Below are positions 1 through 8,159 of a stretch of 64,000 nt of DNA, piece after piece. The stretch is from Sediminivirga luteola. Its GTDB lineage: Bacteria; Actinomycetota; Actinomycetes; Actinomycetales; Brevibacteriaceae. The DNA lies in the NCBI RefSeq assembly GCF_014639315.1, contig NZ_BMFY01000015.1:49007-113006 (forward strand), given 5' to 3'. Below the pieces are notes generated by a model. The model saw only the letters and a list, made by a program, of their open reading frames with translations, did not search any database and was not told the DNA's origin. The first letter of the stretch is position 1. Each line of letters starts with the position of its first letter. The translations under genes were made by a program, and so were the position numbers.

Positions 1-1119
1 CAGGGCACCTTTGGCGAGGCCGTGGTGGACCGCGTACACGGTCGCGGCGACGATGCACGCGCCGGCCAGCTCCGGTACCGCCAGGGCGGCCCCGACCAGG
101 GCGGCGAGGAATCCCATCTGGCTGATGCTGCTATAGGCCAGGATCACTTTCGGATTGTCCTGCAGGAGGCCGACCGGCACCGCCAGGAACCCGCCGGCCA
201 GGGCCAGCACCATGAACGCGGTGCCCCACCCCGTCAGCGGCTCGGATTCGCCGAGCGGGAGGAACCGCAGCCAGCCAGCCAGGCCCGCCTTGACCATCGC
301 GCCGGAGAGCACGGCGCTCGCGGGCGTCGGCGCGGCCGGGTGGGCCAGCGGAAGCCAGACGTGCAGCGGTACCGTGCCGGCCTTCACGCCGAAGCCGATC
401 AGCAGCAGGGCGATGATGGCGTCCCGGTGCGGTGAGTCCGCGACCGCCGCCGGGGCCTCGGCCAGCACGGTGATGCCGGTGCGGGCCACCAGGAGCAGGC
501 CGGCGAGCACGGCGCACTCGCCCAGCACCGTCATCACCAGGTAGATGCGGCCCGCTCTGCGTGACTCACGGGATCTGCTGTGCACGACGAGCAGATAGCC
601 GGTGAAGCTCATCACCGTGAAGGACAGATAGAAGGTCACGATGTCCGCGGCCAGGAACACCCCGGCGTTGCCGGCGAAGCAGAGCAGGAGGAACGCCGTC
701 AGAGCGGGCCCGCGATCCACCCCGGAACGCGGGATGAAGGCCAGCGCCAGACCGTACAGCACTGCCGTCATCCCGAGCAGCGGCCGGGCCAGGGCGTCCA
801 TCTGCACCGAGGTGCCCAGCACCATCCAGTCCACCCGGGACAGCTCTGCCGGCCCGGCCAGCGCCGCCACGCCCGCCGGGACCGTCGCCAGCCAGCCGAA
901 CCGGCACAGCAGGCGGCTGAGCAGCTCGGGCAGCGGTTCGGCGCCGTCGTCGCGCGGGCGGCTCTCGGCCGGACCGCCGTCCGGGGCCGGACCGCCCGGC
1001 GCCGGCGTGAGGCGGGCCGCACGTCCGGCCGCGGCGAGTGACTCCATCCGGAGCAGGGCGCAGGCGCCGATCACCGCGGCCACCGTCAGCGGCAGGCCGA
1101 AGACGAGGATCCAGATCAT
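1..1119 (-). CDS. Proton-translocating antiporter large subunit (MrpD/HyfB-like), partial
   Basis: This is an integral membrane subunit of the NuoL/M/N-MrpA/D superfamily, which carries protons or sodium ions across the membrane. The reading frame is open from the ATG at 1119 to the left window edge, so about 373 residues are visible and the C-terminus is missing. Residues 230-285 hold the family core: GFGVKAGTVPLHVWLPLAHP and then a second lysine helix (SGAMVKAG). The ATG overlaps the stop of the preceding gene (ATGA), so it is the last visible gene of the Mrp-like operon. An insertion of about 30 hydrophilic residues follows the first helix. The family is clear. Whether it is an MrpA-like or an MrpD-like subunit cannot be decided without the missing end. 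Confidence 0.85.
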   Translation of the reverse strand, partial: MIWILVFGLPLTVAAVIGACALLRMESLAAAGRAARLTPAPGGPAPDGGPAESRPRDDGAEPLPELLSRLLCRFGWLATVPAGVAALAGPAELSRVDWMVLGTSVQMDALARPLLGMTAVLYGLALAFIPRSGVDRGPALTAFLLLCFAGNAGVFLAADIVTFYLSFTVMSFTGYLLVVHSRSRESRRAGRIYLVMTVLGECAVLAGLLLVARTGITVLAEAPAAVADSPHRDAIIALLLIGFGVKAGTVPLHVWLPLAHPAAPTPASAVLSGAMVKAGLAGWLRFLPLGESEPLTGWGTAFMVLALAGGFLAVPVGLLQDNPKVILAYSSISQMGFLAALVGAALAVPELAGACIVAATVYAVHHGLAKGAL

Positions 1120-2810
1120 CCGCCCTCACCTCCGTAGCCGGTCTCGGCGATCATCCGCGCCAAGGTCCAGGGGGAGTAGTCCCACCCCGCCGCGATGCCG
1201 AGCAGGAGCACGAGCGCGCCGGTGACGAGCGCCGGCAGCAGCAGGGCGGCGGGCGCTTCCAGCCGGCGTGCCGGTGTCCTCCCGTGCGGGGCGGCCGGCG
1301 CGCCGGCTGCCGCGGAGCCCTCCGCCGAGGTCCCAGCGTCAGGCGCGCCCGCGGTGTGACCGGTCGCCTCTTCAGCACCGTCGGCCGTCGCTCCTGCGCC
1401 GCCGTCACCGATCGCCTCTCCCGGATCATCGGCCGCTGCATCTCCCGTGTCTCCGGCGTGGTCCCTCTCCGGCAGCCAGATCCGGTAGATCACGGGCAGG
1501 AAGTAGGCGGCATTGAGCGCCGTGCTCATCAGCAGCACGCCGAGCACCCAGGGCTGGCCGGCGTCGAGCGCCCCCGCGCCGAGCGCCCACTTGGAGAGGA
1601 AGCCGGCCGTCGGAGGCAGGCCGATCATGCCCAGGGCGGCGATCGTGAACACCAGAGCGGTCAGGGGCATCCGCCGGGCGGCCCCGTCCAGCTCACTGAT
1701 CCGATGCCGCCCCAGGACCTCCGCGAAGAGGCCGGCGCAGAAGAACAGGGTGATCTTCATGATGCCCTGATGGACGATGTGCACGAGCGCCCCGGTGGTG
1801 GCCATGGGCGCCACGAGTGCCGCCCCCAGCGCCACATAGGACAGCTGCGAGACGGTGGAGAACGCCAGCCGCTTCTTCAGGTCGTCCTGCGTGAGCGCCC
1901 GCACCGAGCCGTAGACGATCGTGAATCCCGCCACGCCGGCCAGTGCCGGCAGCAGACCCAGGGAGGCGCTGAGCTCGGGCCCGTAGGTGTCGTGCACCAC
2001 CCGCACGATGCCGAAGGCGCCCGCCTTGACCACGGCCACCGCGTGCAGCAGCGCGCTCACCGGGGCCGGGGCCACCATCGCGATGGGCAGCCAGCCGTGC
2101 AGCGGGAAGAGCGCCGCCTTGACTCCCATGCCGGCCAGCAGCAGGGCGCCGATGGCGGTGGCGGTCCCCGGCCTTTCGGCGGCCAGCTCCGCGACCGCGT
2201 CCACGCCGCCGGCCGTGAACTCCACCGGCCCGACCAGGAGGGTCAGCCACACCACGCCCAGCAGCAGTATCACGCCGCCACTGAGGGTGTAGGCCAGATA
2301 GGTCCGGGCGCCGCGCAGCGCCTTCGTGGTGCCGCGGTGGGCCACCAGCGGATACGTCGCCAGCGTGAGGAGCTCGTAGAAGATCAGGAAGGTCAGGAGA
2401 TTGCCCGCCAGCGCGATGCCGACGGTGGCGGTGACGCACAGGCTGAAGAAGCCGAAGAACCGGCTCCGGTTGGGCGAGTCCTCCAGATAGCCGATGGCGT
2501 AGATCGTGGTCAGCAGCCACAGACCGGAGGACAGCGCCACGAAGAACAGCGAGAACGGGTCGGTGGTGAACACGATGTCCAGTCCCGGCGCCCAGGAGAA
2601 GGAGGCGCGCAGGGTGGAGCCGGCCACGACCGGCGGGATGAGCAGCACGACGAGCACGATCTTCGCCAGCGCCCCGGCCAGGTTGAGGCCGATCCGGAGC
2701 CGGTGCTGCTCCTCCCGGAGGGTGAAGATCAGCAGGCCGGGGAGCAGGGACGTCAGCAGCATGACGTAGGGGATGACGCTGTACTCCACCGAGGATCCGG
2801 TTCCGGTCAT
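1116..2810 (-). CDS. Proton antiporter subunit, MrpD/NuoN-like
   Basis: This 564-residue polytopic membrane protein belongs to the proton_antipo_M family (NuoM/N, MrpD). About 13-14 hydrophobic helices are visible. The channel-core motif GMGVKAALFPLHGWLP lies near residue 230, followed by SALLHAVAVVKAG with a second conserved lysine. Residues 330-350 carry FSTVSQLSYVALG, the family's broken-helix region. The last 110 residues are unusual: a long Ala/Asp/Gly-rich hydrophilic loop (DAAADDPGEAIG and following) sits between the last two helices. The start overlaps the upstream gene by four bases and the stop overlaps the downstream start. It is presumably one of three ion-translocating modules of this Mrp-like complex. 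Confidence 0.88.
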   Translation of the reverse strand: MTGTGSSVEYSVIPYVMLLTSLLPGLLIFTLREEQHRLRIGLNLAGALAKIVLVVLLIPPVVAGSTLRASFSWAPGLDIVFTTDPFSLFFVALSSGLWLLTTIYAIGYLEDSPNRSRFFGFFSLCVTATVGIALAGNLLTFLIFYELLTLATYPLVAHRGTTKALRGARTYLAYTLSGGVILLLGVVWLTLLVGPVEFTAGGVDAVAELAAERPGTATAIGALLLAGMGVKAALFPLHGWLPIAMVAPAPVSALLHAVAVVKAGAFGIVRVVHDTYGPELSASLGLLPALAGVAGFTIVYGSVRALTQDDLKKRLAFSTVSQLSYVALGAALVAPMATTGALVHIVHQGIMKITLFFCAGLFAEVLGRHRISELDGAARRMPLTALVFTIAALGMIGLPPTAGFLSKWALGAGALDAGQPWVLGVLLMSTALNAAYFLPVIYRIWLPERDHAGDTGDAAADDPGEAIGDGGAGATADGAEEATGHTAGAPDAGTSAEGSAAAGAPAAPHGRTPARRLEAPAALLLPALVTGALVLLLGIAAGWDYSPWTLARMIAETGYGGEGG

Positions 2811-4444
2811 GAGCCGTCACCTCCCGCGGCACCGCTCGGCGGCACGTCACCGGCGGCGCCCGGCGCGTCCCCGGCGCCGGCCGTCACATCCCCGGTGCCG
2901 GAACCGAGGAACTCCAGGAGGCCGGCCGGGGCGACGCCCAGCAGAACCGAGCCGGCGGCCAGCACGAACGGGCCGAGGACGAGGGTACGCGGCAGCCGCC
3001 GGGCCGGCGGCTCCGCATCGGGCCCGCCCGGCTGGTTGAAGGTGGCCCGCACCATCAGCGCCGTATAGGCCACCGTGAGCAGACCGCCCAGGAGCAGCAC
3101 CGGCACCCACCACCACTGCCCGCCGGCGAGGGCGGACGTCAGGAGCTGCCACTTGGCCGCGAAACCGAGCGAGGGCGGCAGCCCCGCCAGGCTGACCCCG
3201 GCCAGCCCGATGGTGGCCACGGTCAGCGGCATATGGGTCACGGCGCCGCCCAGGCCCCTCAGCCGGTCACCGCGATAGGCGAGCGCGAGGTTCCCGGCGG
3301 CGAGGAACATGCCGGCCTTGGCCAGGCCGTGCGCGAGCACGAGCACCACCCCGCCGGTCCAGCCCGGCCCGCTGCCCTCACCGGCACCGAACGCATCGGC
3401 GCCGACCGGCCCGGCGGTCAGCGGCAGCAGCAGTACCAGGTAGCCGACCTGCGCGACCGTGGAATACGCGATGATCGGCTTGAGCCGTCGTCGCCGCAGC
3501 GCCATGAACGAGCCCCAGAGCACGGCGATCGAACCGGCTGCGCCGGCCGCCAGGCCCAGTCCCTGCAGGACCACGGGTTCGGCGACGGGACCGAGGATGC
3601 CCCACAGCCGCCACAGCAGGAACAGCGCCGCCTTGATGACCAGACCGGAGAGCAGTGCGCTGACCGCGGCGGGGGCCGCGGGGTGGGCCACCGGGAGCCA
3701 GGAGTGCAGCGGGAAGAGCGCGAACTTGGCTGCCAGGCCGACGAGGGCCAGCGCGAGCGCGACGTGGAGCAGCGGGCCGGGGCCGATGCGCTCGGCAGCC
3801 AGCGGCAGATCGAGTGTGCCCGCCTCGGCGTAGACCAGGGCGACCGCCATCAGGAACAGCAGCGAACCCACCACCGCGACGAAGAGGTAGCGCAACGCCG
3901 CCGCCGCGGCACCGTTGCCAGCACGGCCGCCGAGGGCCACCAGCGAGACCGCCGCCAGGGTCAGCAGCTCCAGCATCACATAGGCGTTGAACAGGTCGCC
4001 GGTCACGTAGACGCCGTTCAGGGCGGCGAACAGCGCCAGCCACAGCGGCCAGAACGCCGGACCGCCGTACAGGGAGGACATCGACGGGAGCGCATCGGCG
4101 TCCCGGCCGGCCGCGAGGGCGTGCACGGACACCACCAGTCCCACCACGGAGGTGAGGAGGAGCAGCACGGCGCTGAGCGCATCGGCCCGCAGCACGATGC
4201 CCACCGGGGCCTCCCATCCGGCCAGCGCCAGGGAGAGGGCATCCTCGCCGGACCCTCTGCCGGGCAGCCCCGCGACGCCGGCGGTGATCGCCGTGACGAC
4301 GACGGCGGTGCAGGCGACCGTGGCCAGGCCGAGCCAGGCCCGGGCTCTGGCCGGCAGCAGGGCGGCGAGGGCCGCGGCGATCAGCGGCAGGAAGACCGGC
4401 ACGGGAAGCAGCCCGGGAAGCAGCCCTGGAACCAGCCCGCTCAT
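2807..4444 (-). CDS. mrpD: Proton antiporter subunit, MrpD-like
   Basis: This 545-residue membrane protein of the MrpD/NuoN family starts MSGLVPGLLPGLLPVPVF. The ATG at 4444 overlaps the stop of the C subunit (ATGA), which supports this start over upstream in-frame codons. Residues 215-270 contain GLAAKFALFPLHSWLPVAHP and then SGLVIKAALFL, the lysine-bearing helices of ion-pumping subunits. Directly after MrpC is the usual place for MrpD, so this is the best mrpD candidate of the three large subunits here. The C-terminus is rich in Gly, Ala and Asp. In the known Mrp complexes the subunits work only as one assembly that exchanges Na+ (or K+) for H+. Confidence 0.88.
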   Translation of the reverse strand: MSGLVPGLLPGLLPVPVFLPLIAAALAALLPARARAWLGLATVACTAVVVTAITAGVAGLPGRGSGEDALSLALAGWEAPVGIVLRADALSAVLLLLTSVVGLVVSVHALAAGRDADALPSMSSLYGGPAFWPLWLALFAALNGVYVTGDLFNAYVMLELLTLAAVSLVALGGRAGNGAAAAALRYLFVAVVGSLLFLMAVALVYAEAGTLDLPLAAERIGPGPLLHVALALALVGLAAKFALFPLHSWLPVAHPAAPAAVSALLSGLVIKAALFLLWRLWGILGPVAEPVVLQGLGLAAGAAGSIAVLWGSFMALRRRRLKPIIAYSTVAQVGYLVLLLPLTAGPVGADAFGAGEGSGPGWTGGVVLVLAHGLAKAGMFLAAGNLALAYRGDRLRGLGGAVTHMPLTVATIGLAGVSLAGLPPSLGFAAKWQLLTSALAGGQWWWVPVLLLGGLLTVAYTALMVRATFNQPGGPDAEPPARRLPRTLVLGPFVLAAGSVLLGVAPAGLLEFLGSGTGDVTAGAGDAPGAAGDVPPSGAAGGDGS

Positions 4445-4758
4445 GGGGTCTCCTCGTCCCGGTCGTCCTCGTCCGCGGGGTCCTCCACGCGCCGGGCCAG
4501 AGCCAGGGCCAGGCCGGTCACCGCGGCCATGATGACGATGCCGGTCAGGACGAGGGCCTGCGGCACCGGGTCGGGGTCCTGATCGCCGGGACCGCGGACG
4601 GCCAGGACCAGCAGCAGCATCATCACGCCGCCGGAGGCGACGTTGAGCGAGATGATGCGGCGGAAGAGGTCTGCGACGAGCAGATGCGCGCTCAGCCCAA
4701 TGACCAGGACGGCGCAGGCCAGCACGGTCATCAGCTCGGGCAGCCCGGACACGGTCAT
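4441..4758 (-). CDS. mrpC: Cation/proton antiporter subunit C
   Basis: This 105-residue protein with three predicted membrane helices is homologous to NuoK/MrpC. The second helix carries the characteristic run NVASGGVMMLLL and the third is PVPQALVLTGIVIMAAVTGLA, where PQALVLTGIVI is the family signature. The tail is acidic (EDPADEDDRDEETP) and cytoplasmic by inference. It overlaps both neighbours by four bases (ATGA junctions), consistent with translational coupling and fixed stoichiometry in the complex. The length is typical for the family (about 100-115). Confidence 0.9.
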   Translation of the reverse strand: MTVSGLPELMTVLACAVLVIGLSAHLLVADLFRRIISLNVASGGVMMLLLVLAVRGPGDQDPDPVPQALVLTGIVIMAAVTGLALALARRVEDPADEDDRDEETP

Positions 4759-5720
4759 GACGGCGCTCCCGCAGGCGGCTCCGCCTCGGCGGCACGTCCG
4801 GGTTCCCCGGCCGGACCGTTCTGCTGCAGCGAAGCGCTGTTGCTGAGGAAGATCAGCGCCAGTCCGGCGCCGATGCTGACCGCGAGGATCGCCTCGATGG
4901 CCAGGATCGCCCCGGGCGCCCAGGCGGGATCCAGGACCAGCCAGCCGGCGCCGAACACGGCGGTGCCGGCAGCCAGGGCCAGGAAGGACAGCAGCCCCGC
5001 CAGGGTCCAGGCCAGTCCCGCGAGGCCCTGCGGCCGGGCGAGGCCGATGCCCGCGAGATGCGCGATGACGAGCGCGGCCCCCAGCAGGGCGCCGGCCTGG
5101 AACGCGCCGCCGGGCTGGCTCGTCCCGGCCACCAGCAGCCAGGCGGCCAGCAGCAGGAGCACCGGCAGCAGCACGAGCGCCAGTCCCCGCACCGCCGGCC
5201 GGGACCGGACGACCGGCCGGTGTCCCTGGGCCAGCGCGGCCGCGCCGAGGGCGGCGACGGCGAGGACCGCGATCTCCAGCAGGGTGTCATAGCTGCGGTA
5301 GTTGAGCAGGACCGCGGTCACGGGGTGCTCCACGCCGGAGACCGGGATGCGGGCGTAGGCCTCCTCCGCCAGGGGCGCACGCGCCTGCGGGACCGCCCGG
5401 ACGCCGATCAGCAGGGCTGCCAGCAAGGCCGCCCCGGCGGCCGCTCCGGTGATCCGCGCAGCCCACGATGAGGCGGCCTGTGGCTGCGGGGGACGGCGTG
5501 AGTGCAGCGCGTCGACCAGCAGTGCTCCGGCCACGCCTCCGCCGAGGGCCGCCTCGGCCAGCGCGATATCGGGCGCTTCCAGCCGGGCCCACAGCAGCGC
5601 CAGCAGCACCCCGAAGATCAGGAACGCGGAAGCCGCGGCGTCCCGCCTGGGCGCGAGCACCGCCAGCACGGCGGTGACCAGCACGGTGCCGGCGAGGATG
5701 AGGTCGAGGAGGGGCATCAT
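4755..5720 (-). CDS. mrpB: Fused DUF4040 (MrpA C-terminal part) and MrpB antiporter subunit
   Basis: This 321-residue membrane protein begins MMPLLDLILAG. The ATG at 5720 overlaps the stop of subunit G (ATGA). Residues 1-75 match DUF4040, the segment that normally sits near the C-terminus of MrpA (APDIALAEAALGGGVAGALL). Residues about 165-300 form an MrpB-like domain (SQPGGAFQAGALLGAALVI, with several helices). The middle has a conserved loop around NYRSYDTLLE. In the canonical Mrp system DUF4040 belongs to MrpA. Here it is detached from any long antiporter module and joined to MrpB, an arrangement also known from Mbh/Mbx-like and some actinobacterial clusters. Function as part of the antiporter is inferred from context. 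Confidence 0.82.
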   Translation of the reverse strand: MMPLLDLILAGTVLVTAVLAVLAPRRDAAASAFLIFGVLLALLWARLEAPDIALAEAALGGGVAGALLVDALHSRRPPQPQAASSWAARITGAAAGAALLAALLIGVRAVPQARAPLAEEAYARIPVSGVEHPVTAVLLNYRSYDTLLEIAVLAVAALGAAALAQGHRPVVRSRPAVRGLALVLLPVLLLLAAWLLVAGTSQPGGAFQAGALLGAALVIAHLAGIGLARPQGLAGLAWTLAGLLSFLALAAGTAVFGAGWLVLDPAWAPGAILAIEAILAVSIGAGLALIFLSNSASLQQNGPAGEPGRAAEAEPPAGAPS

Positions 5721-6079
5721 CGGCGGCCGCCCTCTCCGCGCTCTTTCCCCTTCCCGTCCGTCTTGCCCGGTGGAGGCACCGCGAGGAGGTGGCTGTTGGC
5801 GGCGGTGCCGAGCAGCGCCAGCAGCCAGATCAGCAGCAGCTTCAGCGCGACGCCCCAGCCGGCGGGATCGTCCGGGGCGGAGGCTTCGCGCAGGACATGG
5901 ACGACGAGGGCGGCGACGATCAGCCCGAGACCGAGGTTGTCGGCCTTGGCGACGGCGTGCAGCCGGGTGGCGAGGTCGGGGAAGCGCAGCAGCCCGACGG
6001 TCCCGACGGCGACGAATGCGGTGCCGGCCGCCAGCAGGGCGATGATGACGATGTCCAGGGCGATGTCCAGCGCGATCAC
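5717..6079 (-). CDS. mrpG: Cation/proton antiporter subunit G
   Basis: This 120-residue small membrane protein matches the MrpG/PhaG family. It has three hydrophobic helices and the signature VGLLRFPDLATRLHAVAKAD near residue 27, followed by NLGLGLIVAALVV. The C-terminal 20 residues are charged (KTDGKGKERGEGGRR). Start and stop both sit in four-base overlaps with subunit F and the B-type gene. In Mrp complexes the F and G subunits are always encoded next to each other, as here. Confidence 0.9.
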   Translation of the reverse strand: MIALDIALDIVIIALLAAGTAFVAVGTVGLLRFPDLATRLHAVAKADNLGLGLIVAALVVHVLREASAPDDPAGWGVALKLLLIWLLALLGTAANSHLLAVPPPGKTDGKGKERGEGGRR

Positions 6080-6345
6080 CGCCCGGCTCCGCTGCGCAGG
6101 ACCAGGGTGACGACGGTGGCCAGGGCCACGACGGTGATGGCTGCGTCCCGCAGAGCCGGCGCGCCGGTGGCGGCGGCGAGGACCACGAGGAGCGCCGCGC
6201 CGGTGGTGCCCAGGAGGACGAACGCGGTGATGCGATCACCCGTCCCCGGTCCCGCGGCGGCGCGCCACAGACCCGCCACCACGCACAGCAGGAGGACGGC
6301 GGCGGCTGCGACGAGCGCGATATCGACCGGGCTGATGGCGGACAC
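6076..6345 (-). CDS. mrpF: Cation/proton antiporter subunit F
   Basis: This 89-residue protein of the MrpF/PhaF family is the first gene of the antiporter operon. The diagnostic stretch is WRAAAGPGTGDRITAFVLLG (residues 27-46), the conserved G-P-x-x-x-D-R loop of MrpF, flanked by hydrophobic helices. The start is less certain than the identity. The GTG at 6345 overlaps the purine-rich AGGGAGG run, leaving no spacer for a ribosome-binding site, and no other conventional start lies nearby. No MrpE gene precedes it; MrpE usually stands next to F and G and may lie outside the window. Confidence 0.85.
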   Translation of the reverse strand: MSAISPVDIALVAAAAVLLLCVVAGLWRAAAGPGTGDRITAFVLLGTTGAALLVVLAAATGAPALRDAAITVVALATVVTLVLRSGAGR

Positions 6346-6406
6346 CTCCCTTACAAGACCATCGTATGGAAGACGTTCTCCCAGATGACGGCCGGGGGTG
6401 CGGCTT

Positions 6407-7846
6407 TCAGAACCGGGAGGAACTGCCTGAGCCGCGGAATCCGCCGCCGGAGGATCCGAAGCCCCGGGTCACCGATCCGCCCGAGGACGAGGAACGCTGC
6501 TGCGACTGACGGTACTGACGCATGCCCAGCCGGTGCCCGGCGATCAGGGCGGCGGGCATCATCGGCGAGCGGCCGTAGTAGCCGGTGATGGTGGCCGGCC
6601 GGTGGCTGCGCAGCTGTTTCGCGGTCGCCTTCTCCACGTACCGGCCCTGGGTGCCTTCGAACAGCCGGGACTCGTCCAGGAACGCCTGGGTGCGCGCCCC
6701 GAGGTCCCCCTGCAGCGCTTCCAGTTGCGCCAAGGCGATATCGGTCGTCTCCGCGGTGCGGTCGCCGGCGGCGCCGCGCACCTCGGAGTCGAGCCGGTCG
6801 AGCTCGCGCTCGGCCTCGTCCGCGTACGCCACTAGCGCGTCCCGGGCGGCGCCGCGCTGATTCGTGAACAGAGGAGCGGAACGCACCTGGCGCAGCTCCT
6901 CCCGGATGCCCTGGAGCTGCGCGCCCCACACCTGTTCCCAGCCGGGGGCGTGCTCGTACAGGGTGAGGGAGTCCCGCACCACCTTCAGGTCGGCGGTGAA
7001 GTCGTCCACCCGCCGGGAGAACCGGCCGGCTGCGGCGACGGTGCCGGGGAGGGCTAGACGGAACCAGGAGAGGGACCGGAGCCGGTCGCGTTCGGCGAGC
7101 AGATCCGTGTACTCCCGCAGCGAGGAGTGCGCGGTGCCGCGGATCTTCTGTGCGTATTCGCCGATGATGATGTGCTCCACGCGGTCCATCAGATCGTCGA
7201 TGCCCGTCGTGGCCTCGCCCAGGCGACCGGCGGCGGCGTCGATGCGGCCGCGGGTCCAGCCGATGGTGATCCCGGCGGCCAGCAGCAGGACGACGATGAT
7301 CCCGGGCGCCACCATGGTCACGGCGGGGGAGGCGTACCAGGGCCGGTCCATCAGCCGTGCCGCGGCACCGGCGACCTGGACGATGCCATCGTTCCAGTTG
7401 TTGCTCTGGAAGGCGTCCCGGCCAGCCTGCTGGATGCGGGTCTCGGCACTCTCACCGGGGGCCAGGTCCTCGCCGAAGTAAGTGCCGATCTGACCCTGTC
7501 CGCGGGCCGCGTCCTCCACTGAGAGCGTGATCAGCAGCAGCCCGTCGCGCCAGTAGGGATGATCGATCAGCTCGGGGTGCTGCTCGCGGGCGAACGTGAG
7601 CGTTTCCTCGTTGACATTGTCCGCGTACTGTCCTTCGCGGACGTAGACGACGACATCGACGTCGGTGTGGAAGCGCTGTGCCGCGAGGTCTTCCTCAAGG
7701 AGGACGGGATCGACGAGGCCCGCCGTGTCCTCGACGAGGACGTCCCCGGGCGGCGCGGAGGGGCGCGTGAGGGTGTGCAGGACCGCGGCCGCGGCGATCA
7801 CCAGCACAGCCAGGAGTGACAGGACCAGGACTTCGGGCTTCTTCAC
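6407..7846 (-). CDS. Membrane-anchored TPM-like protein (DUF5129-type)
   Basis: This 479-residue protein begins with an N-terminal signal or anchor helix (residues 5-28). An extracytoplasmic region of about 130 residues follows that resembles a TPM/Psb32 fold (DTAGLVDPVLLEEDLA; VDVVVYVREG; GLLLITLSVED). A second membrane helix lies near 172-195, then a long coiled-coil-rich cytoplasmic part. The C-terminus is a glycine/serine tail with SSGGSVTRGFGSSGGGFRGSGSS broken into short repeats, the kind of GSSGGGF tail common in TPM proteins. I believe it matches the actinobacterial DUF5129 family. Its biochemical role is unknown; TPM proteins have been linked to membrane-protein turnover. It stands alone, 61 bases from the Mrp operon. 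Confidence 0.7.
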   Translation of the reverse strand: MKKPEVLVLSLLAVLVIAAAAVLHTLTRPSAPPGDVLVEDTAGLVDPVLLEEDLAAQRFHTDVDVVVYVREGQYADNVNEETLTFAREQHPELIDHPYWRDGLLLITLSVEDAARGQGQIGTYFGEDLAPGESAETRIQQAGRDAFQSNNWNDGIVQVAGAAARLMDRPWYASPAVTMVAPGIIVVLLLAAGITIGWTRGRIDAAAGRLGEATTGIDDLMDRVEHIIIGEYAQKIRGTAHSSLREYTDLLAERDRLRSLSWFRLALPGTVAAAGRFSRRVDDFTADLKVVRDSLTLYEHAPGWEQVWGAQLQGIREELRQVRSAPLFTNQRGAARDALVAYADEAERELDRLDSEVRGAAGDRTAETTDIALAQLEALQGDLGARTQAFLDESRLFEGTQGRYVEKATAKQLRSHRPATITGYYGRSPMMPAALIAGHRLGMRQYRQSQQRSSSSGGSVTRGFGSSGGGFRGSGSSSRF

Positions 7847-7912
7847 GGTGCCTCCTCGTCCCTCATCCTATGCGGCGCCCCGGCCGGGGGGTGAAGCTTG
7901 TGCCAGCGCGGG

Positions 7913-8068
7913 TCAAGGCGAGACCGCGGCGACCCCCGGCAGGTCACCGAACCGTGCGGTGGGATCCCGGCTGAGTACGGTCCGGCCGGTCTGCGCGGCG
8001 TGCGCGGCGATGATCAGATCGTGTGCCCCGCGCTGTCTGCCTGAGCAGCGGGCGTGCGCGATCATGCG
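7913..8068 (-). pseudogene. C-terminal remnant of a VapC-type PIN-domain toxin
   Basis: The last 51 codons before the TGA at 7913 read SGRQRGAHDLIIAAHAAQTG, then TVLSRDPTARFGDLPGVAAV. This is the C-terminal third of a VapC PIN ribonuclease, including the conserved R-G-x-x-D-L-I-I-A-A segment with its catalytic aspartate. The N-terminal two thirds, with the first acidic residues, are absent. Upstream the frame runs straight into a 7-bp tandem repeat (8071-8123) and then the end of the next gene. No VapB antitoxin is visible. I infer a decayed toxin gene; a product from the short frame would lack the active site. Confidence 0.6.
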
Positions 8069-8070
8069 TG

Positions 8071-8123
8071 CGTGATGCGTGATGCGTGATGCGTGATGCG
8101 TGATGCGTGATGCGTGATGCGTG
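8071..8123. repeat. 7-bp tandem repeat (CGTGATG)n
   Basis: Seven perfect copies of CGTGATG run from 8071 to 8119, followed by a partial copy (CGTG). Similar bases at 8066-8070 suggest an eighth partial unit on the left. Seven is not a multiple of three, so changes in copy number would shift any frame crossing the tract. It sits exactly where the truncated PIN-domain gene loses homology. The remaining 36 bases up to the LmeA stop show no gene. Confidence 0.9.
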
Positions 8124-8159
8124 GCGGTGGCTGTGGTGTACTCCAGGACCTCGACCGCG

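Noticed and set aside
1038..3068. 676-codon plus-strand frame across the antiporter genes
   Set aside because: Gln/Arg/Gly-rich, without domains; the opposite strand encodes membrane proteins with family motifs and overlapping starts.
6351..6929. 192-codon frame just upstream of mrpF, considered as mrpE
   Set aside because: It lacks MrpE helices, is Arg/Pro/Gly-rich, and overlaps the well-supported TPM-like gene.
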